From assembly GCA_964387795.1 (NCBI GenBank), contig CAYLYP010000012.1, positions 1-61,889 of the forward strand: a stretch of DNA of 61,889 nucleotides. Direction: 5' to 3'. The position numbers and the translations under genes were made by a program. Below, in pieces: positions 1 to 8,106 of this stretch. The notes under the pieces are model-generated. The model did no database searches, had not been told where the DNA came from, and saw nothing but the letters and a program-made list of their open reading frames with translations. Each line of letters opens with the position of its first letter. The first letter of the stretch is position 1. Source of the stretch: CAYLYP01 sp964387795. GTDB lineage: Bacteria > Bacteroidota > Bacteroidia > Bacteroidales > UBA7960.

Positions 1-113
1 ATAGTATGCATTAATACCGGCTTGTTGTTAAGCAATAAAAACTGCTTTGGGATTGAGGATTTCATCCTGCTTCCCGACCCTCCTGCCGTTATTAATGCAT
101 ACTTATCCATCAT
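1..113 (-). CDS. ispD: 2-C-methyl-D-erythritol 4-phosphate cytidylyltransferase, N-terminus (partial)
   Basis: The gene is cut by the left edge. Translating the minus strand from position 113 gives 37 codons beginning MMDKYALITAGGSGSRM and continuing with IPKQFLLLNNKPVLMHT. This is the nucleotide-binding glycine-rich loop followed by the IPKQF signature of IspD, which joins CTP and MEP in the non-mevalonate isoprenoid pathway. Two ATGs in tandem (113 and 110) are both possible starts. It begins 19 bases after the queA stop, so the two genes are probably one transcript. Only the first sixth of the protein is visible, so activity cannot be judged. Confidence 0.85.
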   Translation of the reverse strand, partial: MMDKYALITAGGSGSRMKSSIPKQFLLLNNKPVLMHT

Positions 114-132
114 GGTTTGTCCTATTGGTTTA

Positions 133-1182
133 TTATAGGATCAACATGGCATCGCCATAAGAAAAGAAACGGTATTTCTCTTTTACTGCTTCTTTGTATG
201 CTTTGTGAAGAAGGTCGAAACCTGAGAAGGCCGATACCATCATCATCAGGGTTGATTGTGGGAGATGTAAGTTGGTAACCATTGAAGTAGCCACACTGAA
301 ATCGTAAGGAGGATAAATGAATTTGTTGGTCCATCCGTCATAAGGCTTGATCATGCCGTTGATGGATACAGCGGTTTCAAGTCCTCTCATCACAGTAGTG
401 CCAACAGCACAGACATTGGTTTTAAGTTCCTTGGCCTGGTTGATGATACGGGTAGCTTTTTCAGAAATGACAACCTGCTCTGAGTCCATTTTATGTTTGC
501 TAAGGTCTTCCACGTCAACACTACGGAAGTTGCCCAAGCCGGCATGAAGGGTAATTTCGGCAAATTCAACGCCCCTGAGTTCAAGTCGTTTCACCAGTTC
601 ACGGCTGAAATGCATCCCGGCAGTAGGTGCAGCAACGGCACCCTCATGCTTTGCAAATACTGTCTGATATCTGTCTTTATCTTCAGGTTCAACCGGCCTT
701 TTAATTTGTTTTGGAAGGGGTGTTTCACCAAGGCTTTCAATGGTTTTTTTGAACTCATCATAAGAGCCTTCAAACAGGAACCTTAAAGTCCTGCCCCTTG
801 AAGTTGTATTATCAATAACCTCAGCAACAAGGTTATCATCGTCGCCAAAGTAAAGTTTATTGCCAATACGGATTTTTCGTGCCGGGTCAACAAGTACGTC
901 CCAAAGGCGAGCTTCCCTGTTTAATTCACGGAGCAGGAATACTTCAATTTTAGCACCTGTTTTTTCTTTAGTGCCATAAAGGCGTGCAGGAAAAACCTTG
1001 GTATTGTTTACCACCATTACGTCTTTATCGCCAAAATAATCAAGGATGTCTTTAAACGATTTGTGTTCAATTTCCTCTGTTTTGCGGTGCACCACCATCA
1101 GGCGTGCTTCATCTCTATTGTCGGAGGGACGGTCGGCAATGAGTTCGATGGGTAAGTTAAATTTGAAATCCGATAGCTTCAT
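133..1182 (-). CDS. queA: S-adenosylmethionine:tRNA ribosyltransferase-isomerase
   Basis: A 349-residue protein of normal length for QueA, which transfers the ribosyl part of SAM to 7-aminomethyl-deazaguanine in tRNA to make epoxyqueuosine. It starts MKLSDFKFNLPIELIADRP, a typical QueA N-terminus, and carries AAPTAGMHFS and ITLHAGLGNF, the family signatures, in the middle, then TNLHLPQSTLMMMVSAF near the end. A minus-strand promoter element lies about 65 bases upstream and a terminator separates it from truB, so it heads its own unit with ispD. The enzyme for the next step, QueG, is also in this window at 35376. Confidence 0.96.
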   Translation of the reverse strand: MKLSDFKFNLPIELIADRPSDNRDEARLMVVHRKTEEIEHKSFKDILDYFGDKDVMVVNNTKVFPARLYGTKEKTGAKIEVFLLRELNREARLWDVLVDPARKIRIGNKLYFGDDDNLVAEVIDNTTSRGRTLRFLFEGSYDEFKKTIESLGETPLPKQIKRPVEPEDKDRYQTVFAKHEGAVAAPTAGMHFSRELVKRLELRGVEFAEITLHAGLGNFRSVDVEDLSKHKMDSEQVVISEKATRIINQAKELKTNVCAVGTTVMRGLETAVSINGMIKPYDGWTNKFIYPPYDFSVATSMVTNLHLPQSTLMMMVSAFSGFDLLHKAYKEAVKEKYRFFSYGDAMLIL

Positions 1183-1247
1183 TGTAAGGTGGGATTTAAT
1201 TGTTGTTGGATCAGGGAAAAACCTTTTTCGCCTGAAAATAAGGGATG

Positions 1248-1255
1248 CAAAGATA
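1248..1255 (-). promoter_or_regulatory. -7 promoter element for queA-ispD
   Basis: The minus strand reads TATCTTTG, a perfect match to the Bacteroidota -7 consensus TAnnTTTG, about 65 bases before the queA start and downstream of the truB terminator. No clear -33 TTTG was found at the usual spacing, so this is a motif match only. Confidence 0.5.
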
Positions 1256-1357
1256 ACAAGCCAAGGGGGGGCTTGTCAATCATTTTGTTGTTTTTTTTTA
1301 ATAAAAAAACACAATATTAGGGTTTATCAGGGTTTATAAGCTATTAAAATTGAATAA

Positions 1358-1384
1358 TAAAAAAAACACAGATGGCTGTGTTTT
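1358..1384 (-). terminator. Intrinsic terminator after truB
   Basis: On the minus strand the sequence forms AAAACACAG, loop CCAT, CTGTGTTTT followed by a run of T. It sits 36 bases past the truB stop and before the queA promoter element, so it should end the ftsX-DUF3098-uppP-truB transcript. Confidence 0.75.
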
Positions 1385-1419
1385 GTGATTTTTATTGAAA
1401 AAACAGTATTTATGTCCGA

Positions 1420-2175
1420 TTATGAAGGCATAGGATTATCGTTATCAGTTACTGCTAATCCTTCTTCCTGACGGCGTACAAGGAATTCAAATTCTTCGGG
1501 TGTGAATGCCTGCCTGACATCGAAGGAGCCAATTCTGGTCCTGCGTAAAGCAGATAAATACGCCCCTGATTTTAATGCTTTTCCAAAGTCACGGGCAATA
1601 CTTCTGATGTAAGTCCCTTTGGAGCAGACAATCCTGAAATCTACTTCAGGTAATTCAATCCGGGTAATTTCGAATTCAGTAATTGTGATGCGGTGGGTGT
1701 TAAGCTTAATATCACTTCCTTGTCGGGCCAGTTCATAGGCTCTTTTCCCATCAATTTTTTTTGCTGAAAACAGGGGTGCTTCCTGATCCGATTCACCCAG
1801 AAAAGATTTTGCAGTTTCATCAATCAGTTCAGGTGTGATATGGTCAATAGGGAGGAATGTGTCAGGTTGGGTTTCAAGGTCGGATGAAGCAGTAGAAGCG
1901 CCCAGGATAAACGTTCCGGTATATTCTTTTTCACTTGCCTGAAACTGTTCAATTTTTTTTGTAAAAGGGCCAGTACATAAAATCAGGAGCCCTGAAGCAA
2001 GAGGATCAAGGGTTCCTGCATGGCCGATTTTAGTTTTTTTTAATCCCAGCCTGTATTTTATAATGCTTTTTACTTTGTTGACAATGTCAAATGAAGTCCA
2101 TTCGAGGGGCTTATCCAAAAGGATTACCTCTCCCTGTTCGAAGGAGAAAAAGTTTGTGTTTTCCTTGTCTGTCAT
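1420..2175 (-). CDS. truB: tRNA pseudouridine(55) synthase
   Basis: A 251-residue TruB, the enzyme that makes pseudouridine 55 in the T-loop of tRNAs. The catalytic aspartate is D57 in KIGHAGTLDPLASGLL; YTGTFILG, LFSAKKIDGKRAYELAR and CSKGTYIRSIARDFG are the other family motifs. The length is typical for Bacteroidota, which lack a long C-terminal PUA domain. Nine bases separate it from the end of uppP upstream, so it is translated from the same message. The start at 2175 gives a short N-terminal extension (MTDKENTNFFSFEQGE) before the conserved core. Confidence 0.95.
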   Translation of the reverse strand: MTDKENTNFFSFEQGEVILLDKPLEWTSFDIVNKVKSIIKYRLGLKKTKIGHAGTLDPLASGLLILCTGPFTKKIEQFQASEKEYTGTFILGASTASSDLETQPDTFLPIDHITPELIDETAKSFLGESDQEAPLFSAKKIDGKRAYELARQGSDIKLNTHRITITEFEITRIELPEVDFRIVCSKGTYIRSIARDFGKALKSGAYLSALRRTRIGSFDVRQAFTPEEFEFLVRRQEEGLAVTDNDNPMPS

Positions 2176-2184
2176 AAGATTTTG

Positions 2185-2976
2185 TTACAGCAGTCCGGCA
2201 ATGATAGCAACGATGCCAGCCAGGGCTACGTAGATAGCGAAATAAGAAATCTTCCCTTTCTTCACAAGCCTGAGCATCCATGAGCAGGCAAGCAATCCGG
2301 ATACAAAAGCAGCAATAAAACCTACTAACATAGGCATACCTTCTGATTGTAAAGCAGCAGGGTTTTCAAAGAGGTCAAGGGTTTTAAGAAATGTGGCCCC
2401 AATGATGGGGATTAAAACCATAAGGAAAGAGAAGCGGGTTGCCTTTTCACGATCAATGCCCAGGAGCAATGAAGTAGATATTGTTGCACCACTGCGTGAA
2501 ATCCCGGGAAGGATAGCAATGGTTTGTGCAATCCCAACAATGATTGCTTCAAAGAAACCTATTTCTTTTTTCTGTTTTGGGGCATATCTGGTTGTGAAAA
2601 GCAAGAGTGCCGTGATGAGCAACATACATCCAACAAGTAATATCTTTCCTGAAAACAGGGCTTCAATCTGTTCTTCAAAGAGCAGGCCAACGATGGCTGT
2701 TGGAATTGCTGAAACCAATAACAGGGAAACAAATTTTGTTTCATCGTTCCATTTAAAGGCAAAAAGACCACGGATAAGTGCCAGGATGTCTTTTCTAAAA
2801 ACCACAAGGATACTAAGCACTGTTGCTCCATGAACGATAACAGAAAATGTAAGGTTATCTGCATTCTGGACGTTCAGGATGGCTTTTCCCAATTCAAGAT
2901 GTCCGCTACTGCTTACAGGCAGAAATTCAGTAAGGCCTTGCACCAAGCCCAGTATAATAGCTTCTAAGATGCTCAC
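2185..2976 (-). CDS. uppP: Undecaprenyl-diphosphatase
   Basis: A 263-residue, strongly hydrophobic protein of the UppP/BacA family. It dephosphorylates undecaprenyl pyrophosphate so the lipid carrier for peptidoglycan and O-antigen can be reused. The active-site motifs are present: LTEFLPVSSSGH at residues 15-26 and PGISRSGATISTS at about 157-169. About seven to eight membrane segments are visible. It lies between the DUF3098 gene and truB in the standard Bacteroidota order, pointing to a cell-envelope operon with ftsX. Confidence 0.96.
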   Translation of the reverse strand: MSILEAIILGLVQGLTEFLPVSSSGHLELGKAILNVQNADNLTFSVIVHGATVLSILVVFRKDILALIRGLFAFKWNDETKFVSLLLVSAIPTAIVGLLFEEQIEALFSGKILLVGCMLLITALLLFTTRYAPKQKKEIGFFEAIIVGIAQTIAILPGISRSGATISTSLLLGIDREKATRFSFLMVLIPIIGATFLKTLDLFENPAALQSEGMPMLVGFIAAFVSGLLACSWMLRLVKKGKISYFAIYVALAGIVAIIAGLL

Positions 2977-3054
2977 TTTAGGTATTGTTTGAAATTAAAA
3001 ATCACTCTCTCCTGAAAGGGGGAACAAGGATTTAAAAAAAACAGGACAGGTATC

Positions 3055-3306
3055 TTATTGTTCTTTGGTTTTTTCCTTTTTCTTTTTCAGAATGGCATAA
3101 AACTGAACAGCAAATCCAGCCAATACCAGTATCGGTGCCAGGGTAAGCCTGCGGAAACTAAAAAGCTCATTGCTGAATTCATTGGGATTGTCTGATCCGC
3201 CCCCTATCATCAGGATAAAGCCCAGGGCAATAAGGCCTAGGCCAATCAGCACCCATCTGTAATTGCTTTTTGAGAATAGAAGTTCGTTTTCGGGGTTTTT
3301 GTCCAT
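3055..3306 (-). CDS. DUF3098 family small membrane protein
   Basis: An 83-residue protein with two membrane helices (about residues 17-37 and 53-71) separated by a loop rich in Gly, Asp and Asn, with a very basic C-terminus (KKKKEKTKEQ). Size, position between ftsX and uppP, and the RWVLIGLGLIALGFILMIGG stretch match the DUF3098 family that is almost always found here in Bacteroidota. The function is unknown; the location suggests a role with FtsX or cell-wall synthesis. It starts 11 bases after ftsX ends. Confidence 0.8.
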   Translation of the reverse strand: MDKNPENELLFSKSNYRWVLIGLGLIALGFILMIGGGSDNPNEFSNELFSFRRLTLAPILVLAGFAVQFYAILKKKKEKTKEQ

Positions 3307-3317
3307 GATATTATTTT

Positions 3318-4199
3318 TTAGTAGTAGTACAAACTATCTGTTTTAATTTTTAAATATTTCTTAACTGCAAACCATGTTGAGATCCAGGAGATAATCATCC
3401 CAAAAATGATAACACCCCCAAAGATGCTTAGATAAAGGAAAACATCCTGAAAATCAATAAGTTCTGGCATTGATTTTTGTGCAAAATACAAGGTGAGCAT
3501 GAGCAATATGATTGCAAGGGCTGAGCCTGCTATGCCCTGCACTACCCCCTGTGTTACAAAAGGCCTGCGGATAAAGGATTGTGTTGCCCCTACCAATTGC
3601 ATGCTCTTGATCAAAAAACGACGTGCAAAAACACTCAACCTTATGGTATTGTTGATTAATGAAAAAGAGATGATGAGCAGGAACAAACAAAAGACCATTA
3701 ATACCAATCCAATACGTTTTACATTTTCATTCACCAGGTGAACCAATGATTTGGGATAATAGACTTCCTGTACCAGATTGTTTTTCAAAAGTTCTTTCTC
3801 AAATATCTGTAAACTGTCGGGATTTGCATATTGGGCATTCAATTTTACCTCAATGGATGGGGATAAGGGATTATAGCCCAAAAAGCTTACAAAATCCTCC
3901 CCTAAGTCTTCCATCAGGATTTGTGCAGCCTTATCCTTTGAAATATATTCTGTTGACTTTACATGAACCGATGCATCAAGTGTCTTTTGGATATATATGA
4001 CATCTGCTTCCCTGGCCGTTTCTGTTAGTATTACCGAAAAACCTATGTTTTCCTTTACATAATCAGAAAGTTTTTTTGCATGAAAAACAACAAGGCCAAG
4101 CAGTCCAAGCACATACAACACCAGTGATATGCTCACCACTGTTGATATGTAGGATGTCCTTAAGCGCCTCCCGATAGAGGCATCTTCATGCTTCGACAT
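3318..4199 (-). CDS. ftsX: Cell division protein FtsX
   Basis: A 293-residue protein with the FtsX layout: cytoplasmic N-terminus, one membrane helix (about 20-42), a periplasmic domain of about 120 residues, then three membrane helices. FtsX pairs with the ATPase FtsE to form an ABC-type complex that controls cell-wall hydrolases during division. FtsE is not next to it here, which is common in Bacteroidota where ftsE sits elsewhere. It heads the operon ftsX-DUF3098-uppP-truB. The region upstream has no strong promoter match. Confidence 0.92.
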   Translation of the reverse strand: MSKHEDASIGRRLRTSYISTVVSISLVLYVLGLLGLVVFHAKKLSDYVKENIGFSVILTETAREADVIYIQKTLDASVHVKSTEYISKDKAAQILMEDLGEDFVSFLGYNPLSPSIEVKLNAQYANPDSLQIFEKELLKNNLVQEVYYPKSLVHLVNENVKRIGLVLMVFCLFLLIISFSLINNTIRLSVFARRFLIKSMQLVGATQSFIRRPFVTQGVVQGIAGSALAIILLMLTLYFAQKSMPELIDFQDVFLYLSIFGGVIIFGMIISWISTWFAVKKYLKIKTDSLYYY

Positions 4200-4694
4200 A
4201 ATTGCTGTGTTTTTCAGGATGCTAAATTAATAAAAATTCTTCGTATTCATTTTTTTTCATTTTATACTTAACGGGTTTTAACAACCTATATTCTTTTATG
4301 CTTTGTATTTTTAGTGTTCTTAACCAATTTGCATGGTACCAATACCCAAATAATAATACATTTTTAAACCCTGTCCGCTTGATTTGATTTTTGTATGCTT
4401 ATTGCAAATACCCATTTCCATATCACTTTAAAAAACAATAAAAAAATATAATTTATAAAAATAATACCTGTGTTTGGCTATGAATATTTGTCAATTATTT
4501 GTAAATTGCTGTAAACAATAGTTTTTGTTTTTTGTTCAATAAATGATGGGATTGATTTTTTGAAGATGGACTACTAAGGGGGATGTTTGAATTGAGGGGA
4601 GTACATAAAATTTGATTTTTACATCCGGATAAAAAGCAATTGATTTTTAAATGGTTTTTCTTCCGGCATTTTTCATAAACCTTTAAACTATTTC
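4200..4694. other. Gene-free divergent spacer, AT-rich
   Basis: About 495 bases between ftsX (minus) and the YtxH gene (plus). The sequence is very AT-rich, with long A and T runs and no convincing coding frame, RNA gene or hairpin. It must hold promoters for both directions, but I see no full TTTG-N20-TAnnTTTG match. Confidence 0.5.
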
Positions 4695-4919
4695 ATGATG
4701 AACAAGTCAACAGCAAAAACAGTTTTAGGATTTGCAATAGGTGCAGCCGCCGGTGTTGCACTGGGCATCCTGTTTGCACCCGATAAGGGTTCTGAAACAC
4801 GAAAAAAAATGAAAAACAAAGCGGTCAACTTAAAAGATGATTTTGTTCACTCAGTGAACGAGAAAATCGATGACCTGAAAGAGCATTTTTCTCATGCCCA
4901 GAAGGATGGTGCTGTATAA
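4695..4919 (+). CDS. YtxH-like general stress protein
   Basis: A 74-residue protein with an N-terminal glycine/alanine-rich membrane helix (AKTVLGFAIGAAAGVALGILFAP, residues 6-28), followed by DKGSETRKKMKNKA and an amphipathic, charged helix. This is the YtxH/GvpP-like pattern, in which LFAPDKGSETR is the typical junction. Family members are membrane-anchored, stress-induced proteins of unknown mechanism. It is followed by a holin-X-like gene and a small unknown gene on the same strand, a common Bacteroidota trio. Confidence 0.8.
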   Translation: MMNKSTAKTVLGFAIGAAAGVALGILFAPDKGSETRKKMKNKAVNLKDDFVHSVNEKIDDLKEHFSHAQKDGAV

Positions 4920-5058
4920 GGCAACCAATATTGATTTGATTCAGGGCATGTTTAAAAACGGATCATGCTTTATGCCTTTTTATCATCCTGTAATTATGAA
5001 AGCTTTTTTATGGCTGGGGATATAAAAACTATGTGCATGAAGCAAAAACATTAAATCT

Positions 5059-5436
5059 ATGGAGAAAAAATCTATTTTTTCGCATCTTGATAATGCAGGA
5101 AGTAACTTTCTGGATTATGTTAAGGCCCGGATTGAGCTTCTGGGCCTTACTTCTTTTGAAATAGCCGCAAAGTTTCTCAACAACCTCCTGGCTTCTGTTT
5201 TCTTTGTGTCACTACTGATGATTGGTTTGATTTTCCTGGCTATTGCCCTTGCAATGTATCTTGGGAGCCTGATAGGGAACACTGAGGCCGGTCTGGCTGT
5301 CATGGGTGCATTGTTTTTATTGGCAGCTCTTTATGTTTTCATAAAGCGTAAAAAAATATTCCAGAAATATGTAATCCGTGAAATGGCTGATATCGTATTT
5401 GAAGAAAGCAGGAAACAAAGAGATAATGAAGATTAA
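5059..5436 (+). CDS. Holin-X-like (phage holin family / DUF1469) membrane protein
   Basis: A 125-residue protein with a short N-terminal helix (DYVKARIELLGLTSFEIAAK) followed by two membrane helices at about residues 48-70 and 76-94 and a charged C-terminal tail. The pattern fits the putative holin superfamily III (DUF1469), which in Bacteroidota is found beside YtxH and is not phage-derived. The role is probably in envelope stress. The next gene starts 11 bases downstream, so the two are co-transcribed. Confidence 0.7.
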   Translation: MEKKSIFSHLDNAGSNFLDYVKARIELLGLTSFEIAAKFLNNLLASVFFVSLLMIGLIFLAIALAMYLGSLIGNTEAGLAVMGALFLLAALYVFIKRKKIFQKYVIREMADIVFEESRKQRDNED

Positions 5437-5447
5437 TACTTTGAGAT

Positions 5448-5714
5448 ATGGTTGATTATTCAAAAATCAGGAGTTTTGAAGATATACGTTTTCAAAAAGA
5501 AAAGCTCCGAAACAGATATAAGCTTGCAGAAGTTAAACTGGATGGGGATATCTCTGAATTAAAAGGCTTTTTTTCCCCTTCATATTGGTGGTCATATCTG
5601 AACCAACGTTACCAGTTTGGGCTCCAAATCCTAAATGCCCTAAGTGGCGGCCTTTCTTTTTTTAAAAAAGGGAACCGTAAGAAGAAAAAAAAGGTTCCTG
5701 AAAACCCTGATTAG
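5448..5714 (+). CDS. Small hypothetical protein linked to YtxH and holin-X-like genes
   Basis: An 88-residue protein with no membrane helix and a basic C-terminus (KKGNRKKKKKVPENPD). It begins with a charged region predicted to be helical (FQKEKLRNRYKLAEVKLDGD). I do not recognise a family, but genes of this size and charge often complete the YtxH / holin-like trio in this phylum. It starts 11 bases after the holin-X-like gene and so is probably translated from the same message. Coding is supported by spacing and codon use. Confidence 0.65.
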   Translation: MVDYSKIRSFEDIRFQKEKLRNRYKLAEVKLDGDISELKGFFSPSYWWSYLNQRYQFGLQILNALSGGLSFFKKGNRKKKKKVPENPD

Positions 5715-6065
5715 GATTACAATAGCGTAGGGAGGTATTACATTGGTTTGTTGTATATGCCCATTCCCTGGAACACCCTATAAATGGTAAATGAGATAAA
5801 AGGGTGGGGATAATTTCGTATAGTTTAATATTACCGCCACTAAAGCGGCTAATCCTACAAGCAGATATTTGGTTTATGTTTCATCCGTTAATAATTTGTT
5901 GGTTAAGGTAGGATGGAACTCCATGTTTGATATTTAAACTCTGTATTTCAATTTGCTCATTTGCTCATTTGCTCATTTGCTAATTCGCTCATTTGTATTC
6001 AATTCGCTCATTTGCTCATTTGCTAATTTGCTAATTTGCTCATTTATATTCAATTAGCTCATTTG
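5715..6065. other. Convergent gene-free spacer holding an 8-bp repeat array
   Basis: About 350 bases between the small gene at 5448 and the metallophosphoesterase, which converge. The first 240 bases show no gene or clear terminator. The last 110 bases are the GCTCATTT repeat array described separately. Confidence 0.6.
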
Positions 6066-6072
6066 CTAATTT
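5955..6072. repeat. 8-bp tandem repeat GCTCATTT with variants
   Basis: About twelve copies of an 8-base unit, GCTCATTT or the variants GCTAATTT and GCTAATTC, arranged in three blocks interrupted twice by related spacers (GTATTCAATTC and ATATTCAATTA). The last unit overlaps the end of the metallophosphoesterase gene and supplies its stop codon: the minus-strand TAG lies at 6066-6068. Such arrays can change length by slippage. Confidence 0.85.
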
Positions 6073-7241
6073 AATTTTTCCATGGGTATGAACCTGATGT
6101 TAAACACTACGATTTCAGGTTTGTTGCCAATACGAACAGGAGGTCCCCAGGTGCCAAATCCATTTGAAACATAAAGGTGCATCCCGTCAATCCATGAGTA
6201 ACCATAGCTCACAGGGAAAATGAGGGATGTGATGTAGTTAAGCGGCCATATCTGTCCGTGGTGTGTGTGCCCCGACATCTGTAGATTAATACCCAGGGAG
6301 GCATTTTTCTCGGGATGGTAGGGTTGGTGGTCGAGCAGGAAGACAGGTAATTCAGGATCAAGGTTGGATAAGAGTTGTTCGAGTGGCTTTCTGGCTTTAC
6401 CCCCAAAACGTTCGCTTTGAAGGTCATCCCGCCCTATAAGGTAAAAGCTGTTATTTATCTTAACCACTGAATCCCTTAAGATGCTAATACCGTTTTTACT
6501 GAGATATTCAACTGCCTTTTCGGCCCCTCCTATGTATTCATGGTTGCCTGTGATGCCATAAACACCATAAGGCGCATTCAATCTTTTCAGGTATGCACCT
6601 GCATTGTTACGGATAACAGGCTTTAGGTCTTCATCCACAACGTCCCCGGCCATCACTATGATATCAGGGGCGATATGGTTTAATGTTTCAACAAGCTTGG
6701 TAAGCCTGCGTGGGCCAATGATTGTTCCCAGATGGATATCCGATACCATTGCCATCCTTACAACACCTTCTTTCGCATTAGCTGTCGGGATTTCAAGATC
6801 AATGTTTCTTGTTCGTGGGAACAGGGTGTTGATGTGGCCGGCAAGCACAAGCAATATCACAGAGCCTCCTACAAAAAACATCAGCTTTTGACGAAATCCT
6901 CCTGGCTGTGCATTCCATGTTTCGGGGAAAAAGGGGAAAGCCCAGTTTGCAAGCCTTACCAAATCGATGGCTAAAATTACCAGCAGGATATAAAACATGA
7001 TGGCCAGCCAGAATGAACCTGCCCAGACAAAGACATCAGTAATCAGGGACTGGTTGTATCTTTCAAGGATACGTCCTGCCACAAAGGATAGGGACAGAAA
7101 CAAAAATACCCCAATGAACCAGGGCCTGACTTTCGAATCAGGGGGAAGGCTGTTGATTCCTCTTGAATAAATATAAAAATTCACCAATCCGTATATGCTT
7201 AATACGATGGCATAAAAAATTACAAATGCTGATACCTTCAT
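6066..7241 (-). CDS. Membrane-bound metallophosphoesterase
   Basis: A 391-residue protein with four N-terminal membrane helices (about residues 5-27, 40-57, 70-96 and 120-138) and a calcineurin-like phosphoesterase domain from about 160 on. The metal-binding motifs are complete: MVSDIHLG (D168, H170), IVMAGDVVDED, GITGNHEY, LLDHQP and MSGHTHHGQIWP. This is the YkuE/YaeI-like class, of which some members cleave UDP-2,3-diacylglucosamine or other phosphoesters; the substrate here is unknown. The last codons lie inside the 8-bp repeat array, so the C-terminus could vary in length. Confidence 0.88.
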   Translation of the reverse strand: MKVSAFVIFYAIVLSIYGLVNFYIYSRGINSLPPDSKVRPWFIGVFLFLSLSFVAGRILERYNQSLITDVFVWAGSFWLAIMFYILLVILAIDLVRLANWAFPFFPETWNAQPGGFRQKLMFFVGGSVILLVLAGHINTLFPRTRNIDLEIPTANAKEGVVRMAMVSDIHLGTIIGPRRLTKLVETLNHIAPDIIVMAGDVVDEDLKPVIRNNAGAYLKRLNAPYGVYGITGNHEYIGGAEKAVEYLSKNGISILRDSVVKINNSFYLIGRDDLQSERFGGKARKPLEQLLSNLDPELPVFLLDHQPYHPEKNASLGINLQMSGHTHHGQIWPLNYITSLIFPVSYGYSWIDGMHLYVSNGFGTWGPPVRIGNKPEIVVFNIRFIPMEKLN

Positions 7242-7425
7242 GTTCCAAATTTATTTTAAGCCAAACAACAAGTATGCTATTTTGTTTGCTGTTTGATGGT
7301 TAAAAATGTCATAATTCAAATTCAACTTGTTTCCTGGTGTTTGAAACTGGTATTAAATCTGTTTTAGATATCCTTCGGGGATCCCTGAAACAGATTGTTC
7401 AAACATAAGCTTTTTATTCATGCCT

Positions 7426-7457
7426 TTTGCAGAATATAAAAACCTGATTTATCTTTG
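7426..7457 (+). promoter_or_regulatory. Promoter for the HD-domain gene
   Basis: TTTG at 7426-7429, a 20-base spacer, then TATCTTTG at 7450-7457: an exact match to the Bacteroidota promoter consensus. The predicted leader is about 85 bases long before the ATG at 7548. The 7242-7547 spacer holds nothing else that I can identify. Confidence 0.7.
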
Positions 7458-7547
7458 TCGGGCTTCAACAATTTCCCTGAAACAAACAGGGGCTTTGTAG
7501 TCTAACCAAAAATGTATTGAAAATCAACCCAACAAATATCATAAAAA

Positions 7548-8105
7548 ATGGATCGCGGACAGTCATTAAAGCTTCTCAAACAATACATAAAAAATGATAA
7601 AATGATTGCACATTGCATTGCAAGCGAGGCAGTGTTGATGGCAATGGCAAATCGCCTGGGTGCCAACCCTGATAAATGGGGGCTTGCAGGTTTATTGCAT
7701 GATATTGATGTTGAAATCACAAATGCTGATATGCTTACCCATGGCATGGAGGCAGTTCAAATACTAAGGGAAAACAATATTGATGAGGAAGTCATTGAGG
7801 CTATTATGCTGCATAATGAAGACGCGTCCCATCATACACCGCGATCCACTACCTTCCATTATGCATTGGCAGCCGGAGAAACAATTACAGGATTGATATT
7901 TGCATCAGCGCTTGTAATCCCTTCTAAAAAGATTGCTGATGTAAAGGCAAAGTCTGTTGCGAAAAGGATGAAGGAAAAAGCCTTTGCTGCTTCCGTGAAA
8001 CGTGAAAACATCATGGAATGTGAAAAGGCAGGTGTGCCCCTTGATGAGTTTATCGAACTGTCATTGGATGCCCTTAGTAAGGTTTCCGGGGAGATTGGCT
8101 TCTAA
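7548..8105 (+). CDS. HDIG/HD-domain phosphohydrolase
   Basis: A 185-residue single-domain protein of the HD superfamily. H22 (MIAHCIASEAV), H51-D52 (GLLHDID), H65 (LTHGMEAV) and IMLHNED form the metal-binding set. Proteins of this type hydrolyse phosphate bonds in nucleotides or other small molecules, but the substrate cannot be told from the sequence. The stop lies one base from the stop of the convergent protease gene, with no terminator hairpin between them. Confidence 0.85.
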   Translation: MDRGQSLKLLKQYIKNDKMIAHCIASEAVLMAMANRLGANPDKWGLAGLLHDIDVEITNADMLTHGMEAVQILRENNIDEEVIEAIMLHNEDASHHTPRSTTFHYALAAGETITGLIFASALVIPSKKIADVKAKSVAKRMKEKAFAASVKRENIMECEKAGVPLDEFIELSLDALSKVSGEIGF

Positions 8106-8106
8106 A

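Noticed and set aside
1..105. A perfect 14-base inverted repeat (3-16 and 90-103, AGTATGCATTAATA and its complement)
   Set aside because: It lies entirely inside the ispD coding sequence, the two halves being unremarkable codons. No insertion sequence or terminator is suggested.
122..334. A 70-codon minus-strand frame overlapping queA
   Set aside because: It overlaps the C-terminus of queA in a different frame and has no family features; queA is certain, so this is a shadow.
5059..5436. Prophage holin
   Set aside because: No other phage gene is near, and the gene sits with YtxH in an arrangement usual for chromosomal stress genes in this phylum.
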